A stretch of 64,000 bases of DNA. Source: CAZEGV01 sp964511645 (lineage in GTDB: Bacteria; Bacteroidota; Bacteroidia; Cytophagales; JAAEPT01). Position 1 is the first letter of the stretch, and each line of letters opens with the position of its first letter. The position numbers and the translations under genes are program-made. The notes under the pieces are model-generated. The model ran no database searches. It worked only from the letters and a program-made list of their open reading frames with translations, and was not told where the DNA came from. This document shows, piece by piece, positions 26,525 to 35,543 of the stretch. Location: NCBI GenBank assembly GCA_964511645.1, contig CAZEGV010000005.1:1-64000 (forward strand), given 5' to 3'.

Positions 26525-28045
26525 TTACTTCTTAGTATTGCGATCAAAGGAAGATAAAAAGAGAGAGATCTTTGGACGAACGGACTCCATCCACTTAAAA
26601 CCCGACAAATGGCTTGATTCTTCGGTCAATTGTGAGGGTGGGATAAAGCGAGCATCTGGTGTGGTCAAGAAAAGAATATTATCAACCTCTCCTTCTTTCA
26701 TGAAAATATTCATCTCTCCGCATTCAATTTTATTAATTCCCATCAATTCCCCATCATCATCCTTGGCATAATAAATAGATTCTCCGTTTTTGCTCACGTC
26801 TACTTGTACCATTTTTCCGTCCTCAAAGAATCCAATCAAATTTTTCCCTTTTACCTGATTGTACTCCGTTTTGGTTTTATCTTCCGAAATAACAAAAGCA
26901 TTTACATTAGCATGTAAGCTTTTAATCCCATTCCCCTCTAAAACCACATAAATAGTATCCGCTGTGATTTGACTTCCTCCACTCCATAATACTGGATGAT
27001 TATAAAAATTTAAGACTGAATCAGTAGTCACATAAGCCATAGAATCGCACTTTCCTTGTAGACTTCCTTTCAAAAAAGAAACATTGTCATAAGCATAAAT
27101 TTGATTGGATTTATTCAATGTGTCTTCTATGCTAATTAAAGTATCTGCCTTAAGAAATGTAGTATCTCCTCCCGAAATTTGACGCATAACAGGATTCCCT
27201 ATTATTTTAGACTTAAACTCCTTTCCCCATCTAAACATTTCGTCCCCCGTAATCGTAACTGAATCTTTATACGAAAACAGAAAAGCATTGTCTTTGGCAT
27301 ATCCAAAGTCTTTTTCATTGTCAAAAAAAATGCTATCTCCTTCCAAATAAAATGTAGGAGTTTTAATCCAAGCATTTTCCTTAAATGCTGCAGTTTCTGT
27401 TTTGGTATTGTAAATCCCTGACTCCGCATAAAGCTGACGATTTCCTGTCGTTATATTTGTAGGTCCGTAAAAATAAGCATTCTGTGTTTTGGCAACATAA
27501 CGCAAAGTATCAGTATTAAGTACTTGATTGTTACGATTGAGAACTACATTTTTCTTAAAATGGTAATTACCTGAATAACGATAAAAAGTCCCGCCTTCAC
27601 TTGTGAGTGTAGTTCCTTTATCTACTACCTTTCCTCCACCAAAATAAGAGGCCACACCAGACCCAAAATTATAGTCTAAGTTATCCGTTGTTAAAGTCAT
27701 ACTCTTACCATCTCTTAGCCGTACATTTTTACGAATATAACTTTGCTTAGAGTTACCATCATATTCTAAAAAATCACCATAAACATCCAGTTTTTTACTT
27801 TTGACATGCACATGCCCAAAAGCAACTAAGGTATTTGCTTTGTCCAAATAATACGCCGAATCACACCAAATAACAGTCGTCCCTTGCTTGAGTTTAACAT
27901 TCCCGATCAATTTACTTACTTTTTTACCTCGGTACATACCAGAAGTAAGCTTCTTTGCATTTTTGATTTGCATTTTACTCCCCTGCCCATACGCCAGCGA
28001 AATAAAAAGAATAAAAAGGCTCGATATAAATATTTTTTGTTTCAA
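26525..28045 (-). CDS. OstA-like/LptA-related periplasmic protein
   Basis: The protein is related to the OstA/LptA beta-jellyroll family involved in lipopolysaccharide transport. Repeated strand patterns of the form G-x-V-x-L-x-x-G and YxDxxxYFG (for example LIGNVKLKQGTTVIWCDSAYY, YGDFLEYDGNSKQSYI) run through about residues 30-420. No ATG precedes the signal sequence, so a TTG start is needed: the one at 28045 gives a compact signal peptide MKQKIFISSLFILFISLAYG, while the open frame extends to another TTG at 28081. It is divergent from tilS with a short shared promoter region. Confidence 0.8.
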   Translation of the reverse strand: MKQKIFISSLFILFISLAYGQGSKMQIKNAKKLTSGMYRGKKVSKLIGNVKLKQGTTVIWCDSAYYLDKANTLVAFGHVHVKSKKLDVYGDFLEYDGNSKQSYIRKNVRLRDGKSMTLTTDNLDYNFGSGVASYFGGGKVVDKGTTLTSEGGTFYRYSGNYHFKKNVVLNRNNQVLNTDTLRYVAKTQNAYFYGPTNITTGNRQLYAESGIYNTKTETAAFKENAWIKTPTFYLEGDSIFFDNEKDFGYAKDNAFLFSYKDSVTITGDEMFRWGKEFKSKIIGNPVMRQISGGDTTFLKADTLISIEDTLNKSNQIYAYDNVSFLKGSLQGKCDSMAYVTTDSVLNFYNHPVLWSGGSQITADTIYVVLEGNGIKSLHANVNAFVISEDKTKTEYNQVKGKNLIGFFEDGKMVQVDVSKNGESIYYAKDDDGELMGINKIECGEMNIFMKEGEVDNILFLTTPDARFIPPSQLTEESSHLSGFKWMESVRPKISLFLSSFDRNTKK

Positions 28046-28110
28046 GTGTTTCGCTGTATGTTTGCAGGTGTAGTGTAGCAAATTTGATGCAAATTACATA
28101 AATTTCAGTC

Positions 28111-29418
28111 GTGGTACTTATAAGAGTAAAAGAAAATATTGAAAAATTTTCATTACAGCCTCAAGACAAAGTTCTTTTGGCAATAAGTGGTGGTGTAGAT
28201 TCCATGGTATTGGTTGATGTCTTTCGGCGGTTAAACCTAAATATTGGTATCGCTCACTGTAATTTTTCTCTGCGAGGAGAAGAATCTGACAAAGATGAAG
28301 AGCTTGTTATCGCTTACGCTAAAAGGCACAATACACCTATTCATCACATTAGGTTTGACACAAAAAAAGAAGCGAATAGATTAAAACTTTCCACCCAACT
28401 TACAGCCCGAAAACTACGATACAATTGGTTTTCTGAAATAAAAGAAAAACACAATTACACCTATCTTGCTACTGCACATCACCTAGACGATCAATTAGAG
28501 ACCTTTATCTTCAACCTATCTAGAGGGACAGGCATTAGTGGTTTACGAGCGATGCTTCCTCTCAACAATGGACTTATCAGACCTTTACTTAATGTCTCTA
28601 AAGATGAGGTTTACGCTTACGCTAAAAAAGAAAGTATCAACTGGAGGGAGGACAAATCTAACACAAAGGATAAATACAGTAGAAATTATATCCGACATCA
28701 AATTACACCCAAACTAAAAGAGCTCAATCCAAACTTACTCAACACTTTTAACACTACTATAAGTAGGCTTCTTGCTACCGAAAACATTTACAAAAAAGCA
28801 ATTCAAAAAGACATAAGCAAACTATTTGATGGCAATCAAATCAGTATTTTAGAGTTGGGAAAACATATTGAGCCTTTACAGTTATTGTATGAAATTTTAA
28901 AATTATACCACTTTAGTTATGCTGATTGTCAAGCCATTTACAGTAAACTAAGCGAGCCTAAAGGACAGTTGTTTTATAGTAAAAGTCACCAAGTCAATAT
29001 AGACAGGACACACCTATACCTCAGCAAGAAAACTATTAAACAAGATTGGGAAATTCCCCTTAATTTATCAGAAGAGAAAACAAATCTTCCAAATGGGAAG
29101 ATGATTCATGTCACAAAGATAGATAGACCCAATTCATTCAAAACAGAAAAAAACACATTATACCTAAGCTTAGAAAACACAAACATAAACGTACGAATAT
29201 GGAAAGAAGGTGATAAAATAAAACCTTTTGGTATGCACGGACAACAAAAAAAAGTAAGCGATATTCTTATTGATGCAAAAGTGCCTCAAACGTATAAAAA
29301 AGATGTACTCGTCTTATTAAGCAACTGCGAGATTATTTGGGTAGTAGGGCATTGTAGTAGTGAAAGTGTCAGAATTACTGACAGGAAAATTAGTGTTAAT
29401 TGTATAAAACTGGTCTAG
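28111..29418 (+). CDS. tilS: tRNA(Ile)-lysidine synthase
   Basis: TilS converts C34 of tRNA-Ile(CAU) to lysidine so that it reads AUA. It starts with GTG and has 435 residues, the usual length in the phylum. The PP-loop AISGGVDSMVL (about 24-34) is intact, as are HCNFSLRGEESD, TAHHLDDQLETF and the C-terminal substrate-binding region (KPFGMHGQQKKVSDILIDAKVP). The last ~40 codons are about 80% identical over their first half to a second tilS 3' end at 30456-30602, then diverge. The present 3' end may therefore have been exchanged when the HNH region arrived. Confidence 0.95.
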   Translation: MVLIRVKENIEKFSLQPQDKVLLAISGGVDSMVLVDVFRRLNLNIGIAHCNFSLRGEESDKDEELVIAYAKRHNTPIHHIRFDTKKEANRLKLSTQLTARKLRYNWFSEIKEKHNYTYLATAHHLDDQLETFIFNLSRGTGISGLRAMLPLNNGLIRPLLNVSKDEVYAYAKKESINWREDKSNTKDKYSRNYIRHQITPKLKELNPNLLNTFNTTISRLLATENIYKKAIQKDISKLFDGNQISILELGKHIEPLQLLYEILKLYHFSYADCQAIYSKLSEPKGQLFYSKSHQVNIDRTHLYLSKKTIKQDWEIPLNLSEEKTNLPNGKMIHVTKIDRPNSFKTEKNTLYLSLENTNINVRIWKEGDKIKPFGMHGQQKKVSDILIDAKVPQTYKKDVLVLLSNCEIIWVVGHCSSESVRITDRKISVNCIKLV

Positions 29419-29561
29419 CTTTTACTACGCTCTATTTGTCTTTTTCATTTTTTAGACGTATATTTCAAATACTCAAAAAACACAACGATAAAACGTTTGT
29501 ATGAGCTGTCCCTACTATGGGGAAATAGTTGTATTTTTAAGCTACAGTGGAATAACTTATA

Positions 29562-30338
29562 ATGAACGATGAGTATAAAAAAATAATTAAAAATAAGATA
29601 ATTACCTTTGGGGTCAACTTGGAACAAGAAACATCCATGAAGAAGAAATTGAAAAAGAAATCAAGACATGTCCCTAAAAAAGTAAGCCAAGCTGTTAAAA
29701 AGAGACACCACTTCGAATGTGCATGGTGTGGAATTGGGTTTACTGAAAGGCATCATATTGAAGAATTCTCGCAAGGAGGAGAGCATACAGAGGGAAACTT
29801 AATCTTATTATGTCCAATATGTCATAAAAAAGTACATCAAGGTAAAATATCGACAAGTGAATTGATTACAAGAAAATCTACTCATTTTAAATGCGATCGA
29901 ATTTCTTCAAATTTCCAATCAACTATGGATAAACTGAAATTCAAGATTGGTGGCACCTATTATTTTGACTCAGAGAATTTTTTAACTTACAAGCACGAAA
30001 AAGTGTTACATTTCGAAATTCGTGATAACCGATTATTGATTAATCTCAAGTTCTTTAATAAAAAAGGGGATTTGATTTTTTGGATGTCTGAAAATTATTT
30101 CTGGGTTAGTAGTGTCTTTAGTATTAAATCAAAACTGAATATTATTGAAATTAACCATAATAAGGAAGAGCTTATTTTTAAGATGGAGAAAATAGATGAC
30201 TATTTGAAAATTACATTGAAAACCTTTTTAGGTGGTGAGATTTTTGATTTCAATGAAAATTCGACAAACCTTCTTGGAAATAGATTTCATTTCGAAGGTC
30301 ATTCTGTAACCTCTAAAGACATCTTTAACATAGGATAG
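29562..30338 (+). CDS. HNH endonuclease domain protein
   Basis: The protein has 258 residues, or 233 if the ATG at 29637 is used (MKKKLKKKSRHVPKK). A basic N-terminus is followed by a zinc-type HNH domain: Cys53-x2-Cys56, His64-His65, Asn79, Cys84-x2-Cys87 and His92. The C-terminal half (about 110-258) is rich in aromatic and beta-prone residues, with no family I recognise; it could be a target-recognition or sensor domain. The gene lies between tilS and an orphan tilS 3' end, so it was probably inserted there. It could be a small defence nuclease or part of a mobile unit; neither is proven. Confidence 0.75.
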   Translation: MNDEYKKIIKNKIITFGVNLEQETSMKKKLKKKSRHVPKKVSQAVKKRHHFECAWCGIGFTERHHIEEFSQGGEHTEGNLILLCPICHKKVHQGKISTSELITRKSTHFKCDRISSNFQSTMDKLKFKIGGTYYFDSENFLTYKHEKVLHFEIRDNRLLINLKFFNKKGDLIFWMSENYFWVSSVFSIKSKLNIIEINHNKEELIFKMEKIDDYLKITLKTFLGGEIFDFNENSTNLLGNRFHFEGHSVTSKDIFNIG

Positions 30339-30397
30339 CTGAGAATACGTAGAATTAACAGTAATAAAGAAAACCTTTTAACAACAAGATCGCTAAG

Positions 30398-30449
30398 AAA
30401 ACTTAGTACTCCCATAATTGCTCTTGCAATTATGGGAGTACTAAGTTTT
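30398..30449. repeat. Perfect 24-bp inverted repeat with 4-nt loop
   Basis: The left arm (30398-30421, starting AAAACTTAGTACTCCC) and right arm (30426-30449, ending GGGAGTACTAAGTTTT) pair without a mismatch around the loop TCTT. No T tract follows on the plus strand, so it is not a typical terminator, although the arms end in A4/T4. It lies 60 bp after the HNH stop and 7 bp before the orphan tilS end, where it could mark an insertion boundary. Confidence 0.8.
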
Positions 30450-30455
30450 AATAAT

Positions 30456-30602
30456 ATGGATAACGATTCATTACTCAATTTCAAAGACGATGTACTAGTT
30501 TTATTAGCCGACAACGAAATTACTTGGGTAGTAGGGTATTGTAGTAGTGAAAATACTTGCATCACCAATGAGGATCCAACGATTTTCAAATTAGCTTTTT
30601 AA
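30456..30602 (+). pseudogene. Orphan 3' end of a tilS gene
   Basis: The frame ending at 30602 reads NFKDDVLVLLADNEITWVVG then YCSSENTCITNEDPTIFKLAF and stop. The tilS C-terminus reads TYKKDVLVLLSNCEIIWVVG then HCSSESVRITDRKISVNCIKLV. The two are clearly homologous at protein and DNA level, so this is a second, detached tilS end. It lacks any upstream tilS sequence and is not expected to be functional. The homology begins near 30477. Confidence 0.8.
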
Positions 30603-30611
30603 GTTTTTTTT

Positions 30612-30760
30612 GCGTGAGGGGTAGTAGTGGAAATCCTTTATTGTTATTATGATTTTGTCATATAGGGCTTGTCGAAGCATAAAAATCATAATAACAATAA
30701 AGATTGGGAACGTATAACCCGACCGCATGAGCCTTCCTTTTGGCGAATGTGGGCAAGCCC
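30612..30760 (+). repeat. Dispersed structured element, copy D
   Basis: It begins after AAGTTTTTTTT with GCGTGAGGGG, then TAGTAGTGGAAATCC, a perfect 21-bp inner stem (30636-30656 with 30682-30702), AAGATTGGGAACGTATAACCCGACC, a third hairpin around CCGCAT...ATGTGG, and GGGCAAGCCC. The inner stem is much longer than in copies B, C and E. The element ends 26 bp before the stop codon of the convergent rmlB gene. Confidence 0.7.
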
Positions 30761-30786
30761 AAAGATTTTAAAAAAAAATGGCTAAA

Positions 30787-31842
30787 TCAGGTATATTGAC
30801 TTTCGTAGTATGATTGATACTCCCCCGACACTACGTCTTCTAACCACTTCTCATTGTCCAAGTACCAAGCTACAGTCTGGTGTAACCCTTCTTCAAACTG
30901 AAGGCTTGGCATCCATCCCAAATCATCCTTTACCTTGCTTGCATCTATTGCGTAACGCATATCATGTCCTGCTCTATCCGTTACAAATGTAATGAGTTGT
31001 TCAGAAGTACCCGCAATTCTCCCTAATTTTTCGTCCATCACCTTACAAAGTAATTTTATCAAATCAAGGTTTGTCCATTCATTCCACCCACCTATATTAT
31101 ACGTTTCTCCGTCTTCTCCCTGATGAAAGATAGTGTCTATCGCACGGGCATGATCTACAACATAAAGCCAATCTCTGATGTTATCCCCTTTTCCATATAT
31201 CGGTAATGGTTTGTTATTTTTTATATTATTGATGCATAGTGGTATCAATTTTTCAGGAAACTGATTAGGTCCGTAGTTATTAGAGCAGTTAGAAATAACC
31301 GTCCGTAGGCCATAAGTATTGTTATAAGCCCTTACAAAATGGTCAGAACTTGCTTTGGATGCCGAATACGGGGATTGTGGATCATAAGCTGTGGTTTCCA
31401 AAAAAAAACCTGTATCACCCAAAGATCCGTAAACTTCATCTGTAGAAACATGGTAAAACAAATGCTTGTCGCTAGATAAATCCCATAATTCTTTAGCCAC
31501 GTTTAGCAGTATCGCTGTTCCTATAATATTAGTCTGGATAAATGCTAATGGATTTTCGATAGATCTATCTACGTGAGACTCTGCTGCAAGATGAATTACA
31601 TAATCAATTTCATACTTTTCAAATGTTTCTTTTACTTTTGATTCATCACAAATATCCCCTTTTACAAAGACATAATTATTAGTAGTCTCTACCTCTGTTA
31701 AATTTTTAAGATTTCCTGCATAAGTAAGGGAGTCAAAATTAACAATTCTATACGTTGGATATTGCTCTACAAACAATTTCACAACATGAGAACCAATAAA
31801 TCCAGCTCCTCCTGTAACTAATATATTTTTTTTAAACTTCAC
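30787..31842 (-). CDS. rmlB: dTDP-glucose 4,6-dehydratase
   Basis: This SDR enzyme oxidises C4 and dehydrates C5/C6 of dTDP-glucose for deoxysugar synthesis. The 351-residue protein has the NAD motif VTGGAGFIGSHV, the substrate region HLAAESHVDRSI, HVSTDEVYGSLGD with the catalytic Thr-Asp-Glu, and YSASKA (YxxxK). It is the last gene of the leftward ugd-galE-rmlB operon and overlaps galE by 11 bp. No rmlA, C or D is present, so dTDP-rhamnose synthesis would need genes elsewhere. Confidence 0.95.
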   Translation of the reverse strand: MKFKKNILVTGGAGFIGSHVVKLFVEQYPTYRIVNFDSLTYAGNLKNLTEVETTNNYVFVKGDICDESKVKETFEKYEIDYVIHLAAESHVDRSIENPLAFIQTNIIGTAILLNVAKELWDLSSDKHLFYHVSTDEVYGSLGDTGFFLETTAYDPQSPYSASKASSDHFVRAYNNTYGLRTVISNCSNNYGPNQFPEKLIPLCINNIKNNKPLPIYGKGDNIRDWLYVVDHARAIDTIFHQGEDGETYNIGGWNEWTNLDLIKLLCKVMDEKLGRIAGTSEQLITFVTDRAGHDMRYAIDASKVKDDLGWMPSLQFEEGLHQTVAWYLDNEKWLEDVVSGEYQSYYESQYT

Positions 31843-32863
31843 TTCCTTTTTCTTTTAAGGATAACTCCCACTTCCACGCACTATCCAGTGCTTCCTCCAA
31901 ACTATATTCTGCCTCCCAATTGAGTTCTTTTTGAATCAAGCTAGCGTCAGCATATACTGCCGTTGTATCGCCTAACCTCCTATCGCCTACTTTATAAGTT
32001 AATTTTTCTCCTGATACTTTTTCAAAAGTATTAATAACTTCAAAAACAGAATTACCATTACCAGTTCCTACATTATATACTTTATACGATCCTTCAATTC
32101 TTTTTTTGTCTAATGCCGCTACATGGGCTTTCGCCAAGTCGGATACATGAATATAATCACGGATACAAGAACCATCTTCAGTAGGGTAATCACTTCCAAA
32201 AACAGTTAGCTCTTTTCTCTTACCAATAGCCGTTTGTGTGATAAAAGGAATTAAATTATTTGGAGTTCCGATTGGCAATTCACCAATCAAAGCAGAGGGG
32301 TGAGCCCCAATAGGGTTAAAATATCTTAACGCAATTACATCTAGCTGATTATTTGCTTTCACCGTATCTTCTAGTATTTCCTCACACATACTTTTTGTGT
32401 TCCCATAAGGAGATGTCGCTTGTTTCTTAGGAGTTAACTCCGTCACAGGCAAATCATCTGGTTCTCCATAAACTGTACAAGAAGATGAAAAAACTATTTT
32501 ACCCACTTGGTGTTCTTCCATTAAAGTCAACACAGTAATTAATGACCCCAAATTATTTTGATAATACTTAAGAGGCTTATCAACAGACTCTCCTACTGCT
32601 TTATCTGCGGCAAAGTGAATCAATCCTTCTATATTTCCTTCTTTTAAGAAAACACTTGTCAACTCTGTCTTGTTATTACAATCTAACTCATAAAACGGTA
32701 CTTTTACACCCAATATTTGAGTAATATTATCATAAACAAACTTAAACGAGTTTTGAAGATTGTCTATAATAATAGGCAAATAACCACTTTGATATAACGC
32801 TACAACAGTGTGTGAGCCTATAAACCCCATTCCACCAGTTACAATTATTTTTTTTCTATCCAT
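31832..32863 (-). CDS. galE: UDP-glucose 4-epimerase
   Basis: This extended SDR epimerase interconverts UDP-glucose and UDP-galactose. The 343 residues include GGMGFIGSHTVVAL for NAD, HFAADKAVGESV, SSSCTVYGEP, SPYGNTK (YxxxK), and the C-terminal RAxGN-type region GDRRLGDTTAVYADASL. It overlaps ugd by 8 bp. Together with ugd and rmlB it supplies nucleotide sugars for surface polysaccharide; no glycosyltransferase lies beside it. Confidence 0.94.
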   Translation of the reverse strand: MDRKKIIVTGGMGFIGSHTVVALYQSGYLPIIIDNLQNSFKFVYDNITQILGVKVPFYELDCNNKTELTSVFLKEGNIEGLIHFAADKAVGESVDKPLKYYQNNLGSLITVLTLMEEHQVGKIVFSSSCTVYGEPDDLPVTELTPKKQATSPYGNTKSMCEEILEDTVKANNQLDVIALRYFNPIGAHPSALIGELPIGTPNNLIPFITQTAIGKRKELTVFGSDYPTEDGSCIRDYIHVSDLAKAHVAALDKKRIEGSYKVYNVGTGNGNSVFEVINTFEKVSGEKLTYKVGDRRLGDTTAVYADASLIQKELNWEAEYSLEEALDSAWKWELSLKEKGSEV

Positions 32864-34163
32864 TTCCTCTTCCTATACAAGTATAATCAAATCCTTTTTC
32901 TGTCATTTTATCGGCATCATATAAATTTCTCCCATCAAAAATAACTTTAGAGGGCATTTTTGAAACTATTTTATTAAAGTCTGGCGTCCTAAATACTGAC
33001 CACTCTGTTACTATCAGTAAAGCATCAGCTCCCTCCAATACGTCATACATATTTTTAGCATAAGCGATTTTATCCCCAATAGTTATTTTTATATTCGGCA
33101 TCCCTTCTGGGTCATAAGCAGTAATTATAGCTCCTGCCTCTACCAATTTATCTATCATATACAAAGCTGGCGCTTCTCTAATGTCATCAGTATTTGGTTT
33201 AAATGCTAAACCCCACATTGCTATTTTTTTTCCTTTTAAATTGCCACCAAAATGATTGAGTATTGTCGGAAATAATTTTGTTTTTTGACTATGATTAACT
33301 TCTGTAACGGCATTCAAAATTTTAAAATCGTAATCATTATCTTCTGATATTTTAGACAATGCCATCACATCTTTTGGAAAACAACTTCCGCCATATCCAA
33401 TCCCTGCAAATAAGAATCTCATACCAATACGACTATCCGTTCCAATCCCTTTACGCACATTCTCGACATCAGCCCCAACCTTTTCTGCTAAGTTAGCAAT
33501 CTCATTCATAAAAGTAATTTTTGTAGCCAAAAATGCATTAGCAGCATATTTAGTCAATTCCGCAGACTTTATATCCATAAAGATAATCGGATGCCCCTGA
33601 CGCACAAACGGAGCGTATAGCTCTCCCATCACTTTTTCTGCTACCTCAGTCTCCCTACCAATCACTACACGATCTGGTTTTAAAAAATCATTGACAGCAG
33701 CTCCCTCTCTTAAGAATTCAGGATTAGATACTACATCAAAATCCACACTACAATTAGCCGAAATTTCAGCCTTCACCAAATCTGCTGTCCCTACTGGCAC
33801 AGTTGATTTATCTACAATTACCGTATATTTTTTTAGCAAAGGTCCCAAGTCTTTGGCAACTCCTAGTATATATTTCAAGTCGGCACTTCCATCTTCACCT
33901 GGCGGTGTAGGTAATGCCAGAAAAATAATTTTAGCATCTTTAATTCCCTCTTCCAAAGAAGTCGTAAATTGTAGTCTTCCTTGTTTAATATTTCTTTCAA
34001 AAAGAACTTCCAGGCCTGGCTCATAAATAGGAATTACCCCATTACGCATTTTTTCAACCTTAGCTTTATCTATGTCTACACAAATGACATCATTACCTGT
34101 TTCGGCAAAACACGTACCTGTTACCAAACCCACATATCCTGTTCCTACTACTGCTATTTTCAT
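32856..34163 (-). CDS. ugd: UDP-glucose 6-dehydrogenase
   Basis: The enzyme makes UDP-glucuronate from UDP-glucose with two NAD. The 435-residue sequence shows the N-terminal Rossmann motif GTGYVGLVTGTCFAETGNDV, the central helix region with ELTKYAANAFLATKITFMNE, the catalytic Cys in GIGYGGSCFPKD, and the C-terminal domain KKIAMWGLAFKPNTDDIREAPA. It is the first gene of the operon; the 184-bp gap to rpsU is a divergent promoter region. Confidence 0.95.
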   Translation of the reverse strand: MKIAVVGTGYVGLVTGTCFAETGNDVICVDIDKAKVEKMRNGVIPIYEPGLEVLFERNIKQGRLQFTTSLEEGIKDAKIIFLALPTPPGEDGSADLKYILGVAKDLGPLLKKYTVIVDKSTVPVGTADLVKAEISANCSVDFDVVSNPEFLREGAAVNDFLKPDRVVIGRETEVAEKVMGELYAPFVRQGHPIIFMDIKSAELTKYAANAFLATKITFMNEIANLAEKVGADVENVRKGIGTDSRIGMRFLFAGIGYGGSCFPKDVMALSKISEDNDYDFKILNAVTEVNHSQKTKLFPTILNHFGGNLKGKKIAMWGLAFKPNTDDIREAPALYMIDKLVEAGAIITAYDPEGMPNIKITIGDKIAYAKNMYDVLEGADALLIVTEWSVFRTPDFNKIVSKMPSKVIFDGRNLYDADKMTEKGFDYTCIGRGNG

Positions 34164-34292
34164 ACTTCTTATTGCTATCTGAAAGATTATAAATTACAAA
34201 GCCTAAATTTCGCACATTAAGCCCTTAATCACAAATCGAACTACTTTTTTTTGAAACAATACAATATAACTTCAAAAATATTATGGAAAATC

Positions 34293-34323
34293 TTTCTTTA
34301 TTCTTAACAATCCTTTATATTTG
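34293..34323 (+). promoter_or_regulatory. Putative rpsU promoter
   Basis: TTTC (34293-34296), 19 bases, then TATATTTG (34316-34323) is a close match to the Bacteroidota pattern TTTG-N19-TAnnTTTG, 24 bp before the rpsU ATG. Confidence 0.55.
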
Positions 34324-34347
34324 CAACCCTTTAAAAATGGAAATAAG

Positions 34348-34542
34348 ATGATTGTAGTAAACGTAAAAGACAACGAGTCAATAGAAAGAGCATTAAAGAG
34401 ATTCAAAAAGAAATTTGAAAAAACTGGTGCACTTAGAGAGCTTAGAAGAAGAACTGCTTATAAAAAGAAATCTGTTACAGATAGAGAGCAACTGATTAAA
34501 GCAAGATATAAAGAAGGATACAGAAACGGAACTAGAATTTAA
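34348..34542 (+). CDS. rpsU: 30S ribosomal protein S21
   Basis: The protein has 64 residues and starts MIVVNVKDNESIERALKRFKKK, the usual S21 opening; the frame extends upstream to a TTG, but that falls in the promoter. Basic, helical and full length, with the bacteroidotal RRRTAYKKKSVTDREQLIKARY region. S21 helps base-pair the ribosome with mRNA; Bacteroidota ribosomes hide the anti-Shine-Dalgarno sequence with S21 among others, in line with the poor Shine-Dalgarno sites here. First gene of rpsU-xerC-hpf. Confidence 0.96.
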   Translation: MIVVNVKDNESIERALKRFKKKFEKTGALRELRRRTAYKKKSVTDREQLIKARYKEGYRNGTRI

Positions 34543-34605
34543 ATAGTTTTTCTCCTTATTTTTCCATATATTTAGTAGGTAACCTAAGAAGTATCTACTA
34601 AGTAT

Positions 34606-35511
34606 ATGATTAATAGATTTATATCTTTTTTAACTTTTGAAAAGCGATATAGTCCGCATACTATAGAAGCATATCGAAGAGATATAGCTCAGTTGAAGCA
34701 GTACAATAAAGATTTTTTTCAATTAGATGATTTAGCATCTGCTAGTCATAACGAAATTCGTGCGTGGGTAATTCAAATGATGGACAAAAACCTAGAAAGC
34801 TCTTCCATTAATCGCAAGATGTCTTCTGTCAAGACATATTATAATTTTTTATTGAGAGAGGAGATCATAACTAAAGACCCTACTTCCAAGATTAAAAAAA
34901 TAAAATCGAAGAAAAAAATCCCACAATTTATTCCAGAAAACTCTTTACAGAAAAAACTACAGGAATACACTGGTACTTTAAATAAAGAAAAGCACTCCTT
35001 AGACTCGTTTCATGCTTGTAGAAATCTATTTTGCATAGAATTACTTTATAATACAGGCATACGACTATCAGAAGCCGTAAAGCTAAGCCATTCAAACATT
35101 TCCATTCCGAAAAGTCAAATAAAAGTTCTCGGAAAAGGCAATAAAGAACGTATTATTCCGCTTAGTAATAGTATGGCAAACACTTTAACCATTTATCTTT
35201 TAAAAAAAGAAAACGAATTTAAAGAAAAAAACCCTACACTCATCGTAACCGACAAAGGAAAAAAAACGTATGCTATGCATATACAATCAATTGTAAAAGA
35301 CTTCCTCCATCAAGAGAAGAGCGTAAAACAAAAAAGTCCACATACTTTGCGACACAGTTTTGCTACTCATCTTTTAAACAACGGAGCAGACCTCAATGCA
35401 ATTAAAGAGTTATTAGGGCACGCAAGCTTGGCAGCAACCCAGATTTACACCCATAACTCTATTGAAAAACTAAAGAATGCTTTTGATCAAGCACATCCAA
35501 AGGCAAAATAG
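34606..35511 (+). CDS. xerC: Tyrosine recombinase of the XerC/XerD type
   Basis: The 301-residue protein has a SAM-like DNA-binding N-terminal domain (about 1-85) and a catalytic domain with the complete set of active-site residues: Arg153, Lys177, His246, Arg249, His272 and Tyr281. The length and the position between rpsU and hpf match the housekeeping Xer recombinase of Bacteroidota that resolves chromosome dimers, rather than a mobile-element integrase. The exact XerC versus XerD assignment is uncertain. Confidence 0.9.
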   Translation: MINRFISFLTFEKRYSPHTIEAYRRDIAQLKQYNKDFFQLDDLASASHNEIRAWVIQMMDKNLESSSINRKMSSVKTYYNFLLREEIITKDPTSKIKKIKSKKKIPQFIPENSLQKKLQEYTGTLNKEKHSLDSFHACRNLFCIELLYNTGIRLSEAVKLSHSNISIPKSQIKVLGKGNKERIIPLSNSMANTLTIYLLKKENEFKEKNPTLIVTDKGKKTYAMHIQSIVKDFLHQEKSVKQKSPHTLRHSFATHLLNNGADLNAIKELLGHASLAATQIYTHNSIEKLKNAFDQAHPKAK

Positions 35512-35543
35512 CACAATGTTTCACCCATAAAAAAAGATAAACT

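Noticed and set aside
29419..29561. Left-end partner of the 24-bp hairpin before the HNH gene
   Set aside because: No sequence matching either arm was found there, so a pair of terminal repeats is not supported.
30299..30589. 96-codon minus-strand open frame over the hairpin and tilS fragment
   Set aside because: It is antisense to the tilS remnant and runs through the inverted repeat; no protein feature is visible.
34606..35511. Xer-type recombinase as a mobile-element integrase
   Set aside because: Its place between rpsU and hpf is the standard housekeeping locus and there are no attachment repeats or cargo genes.
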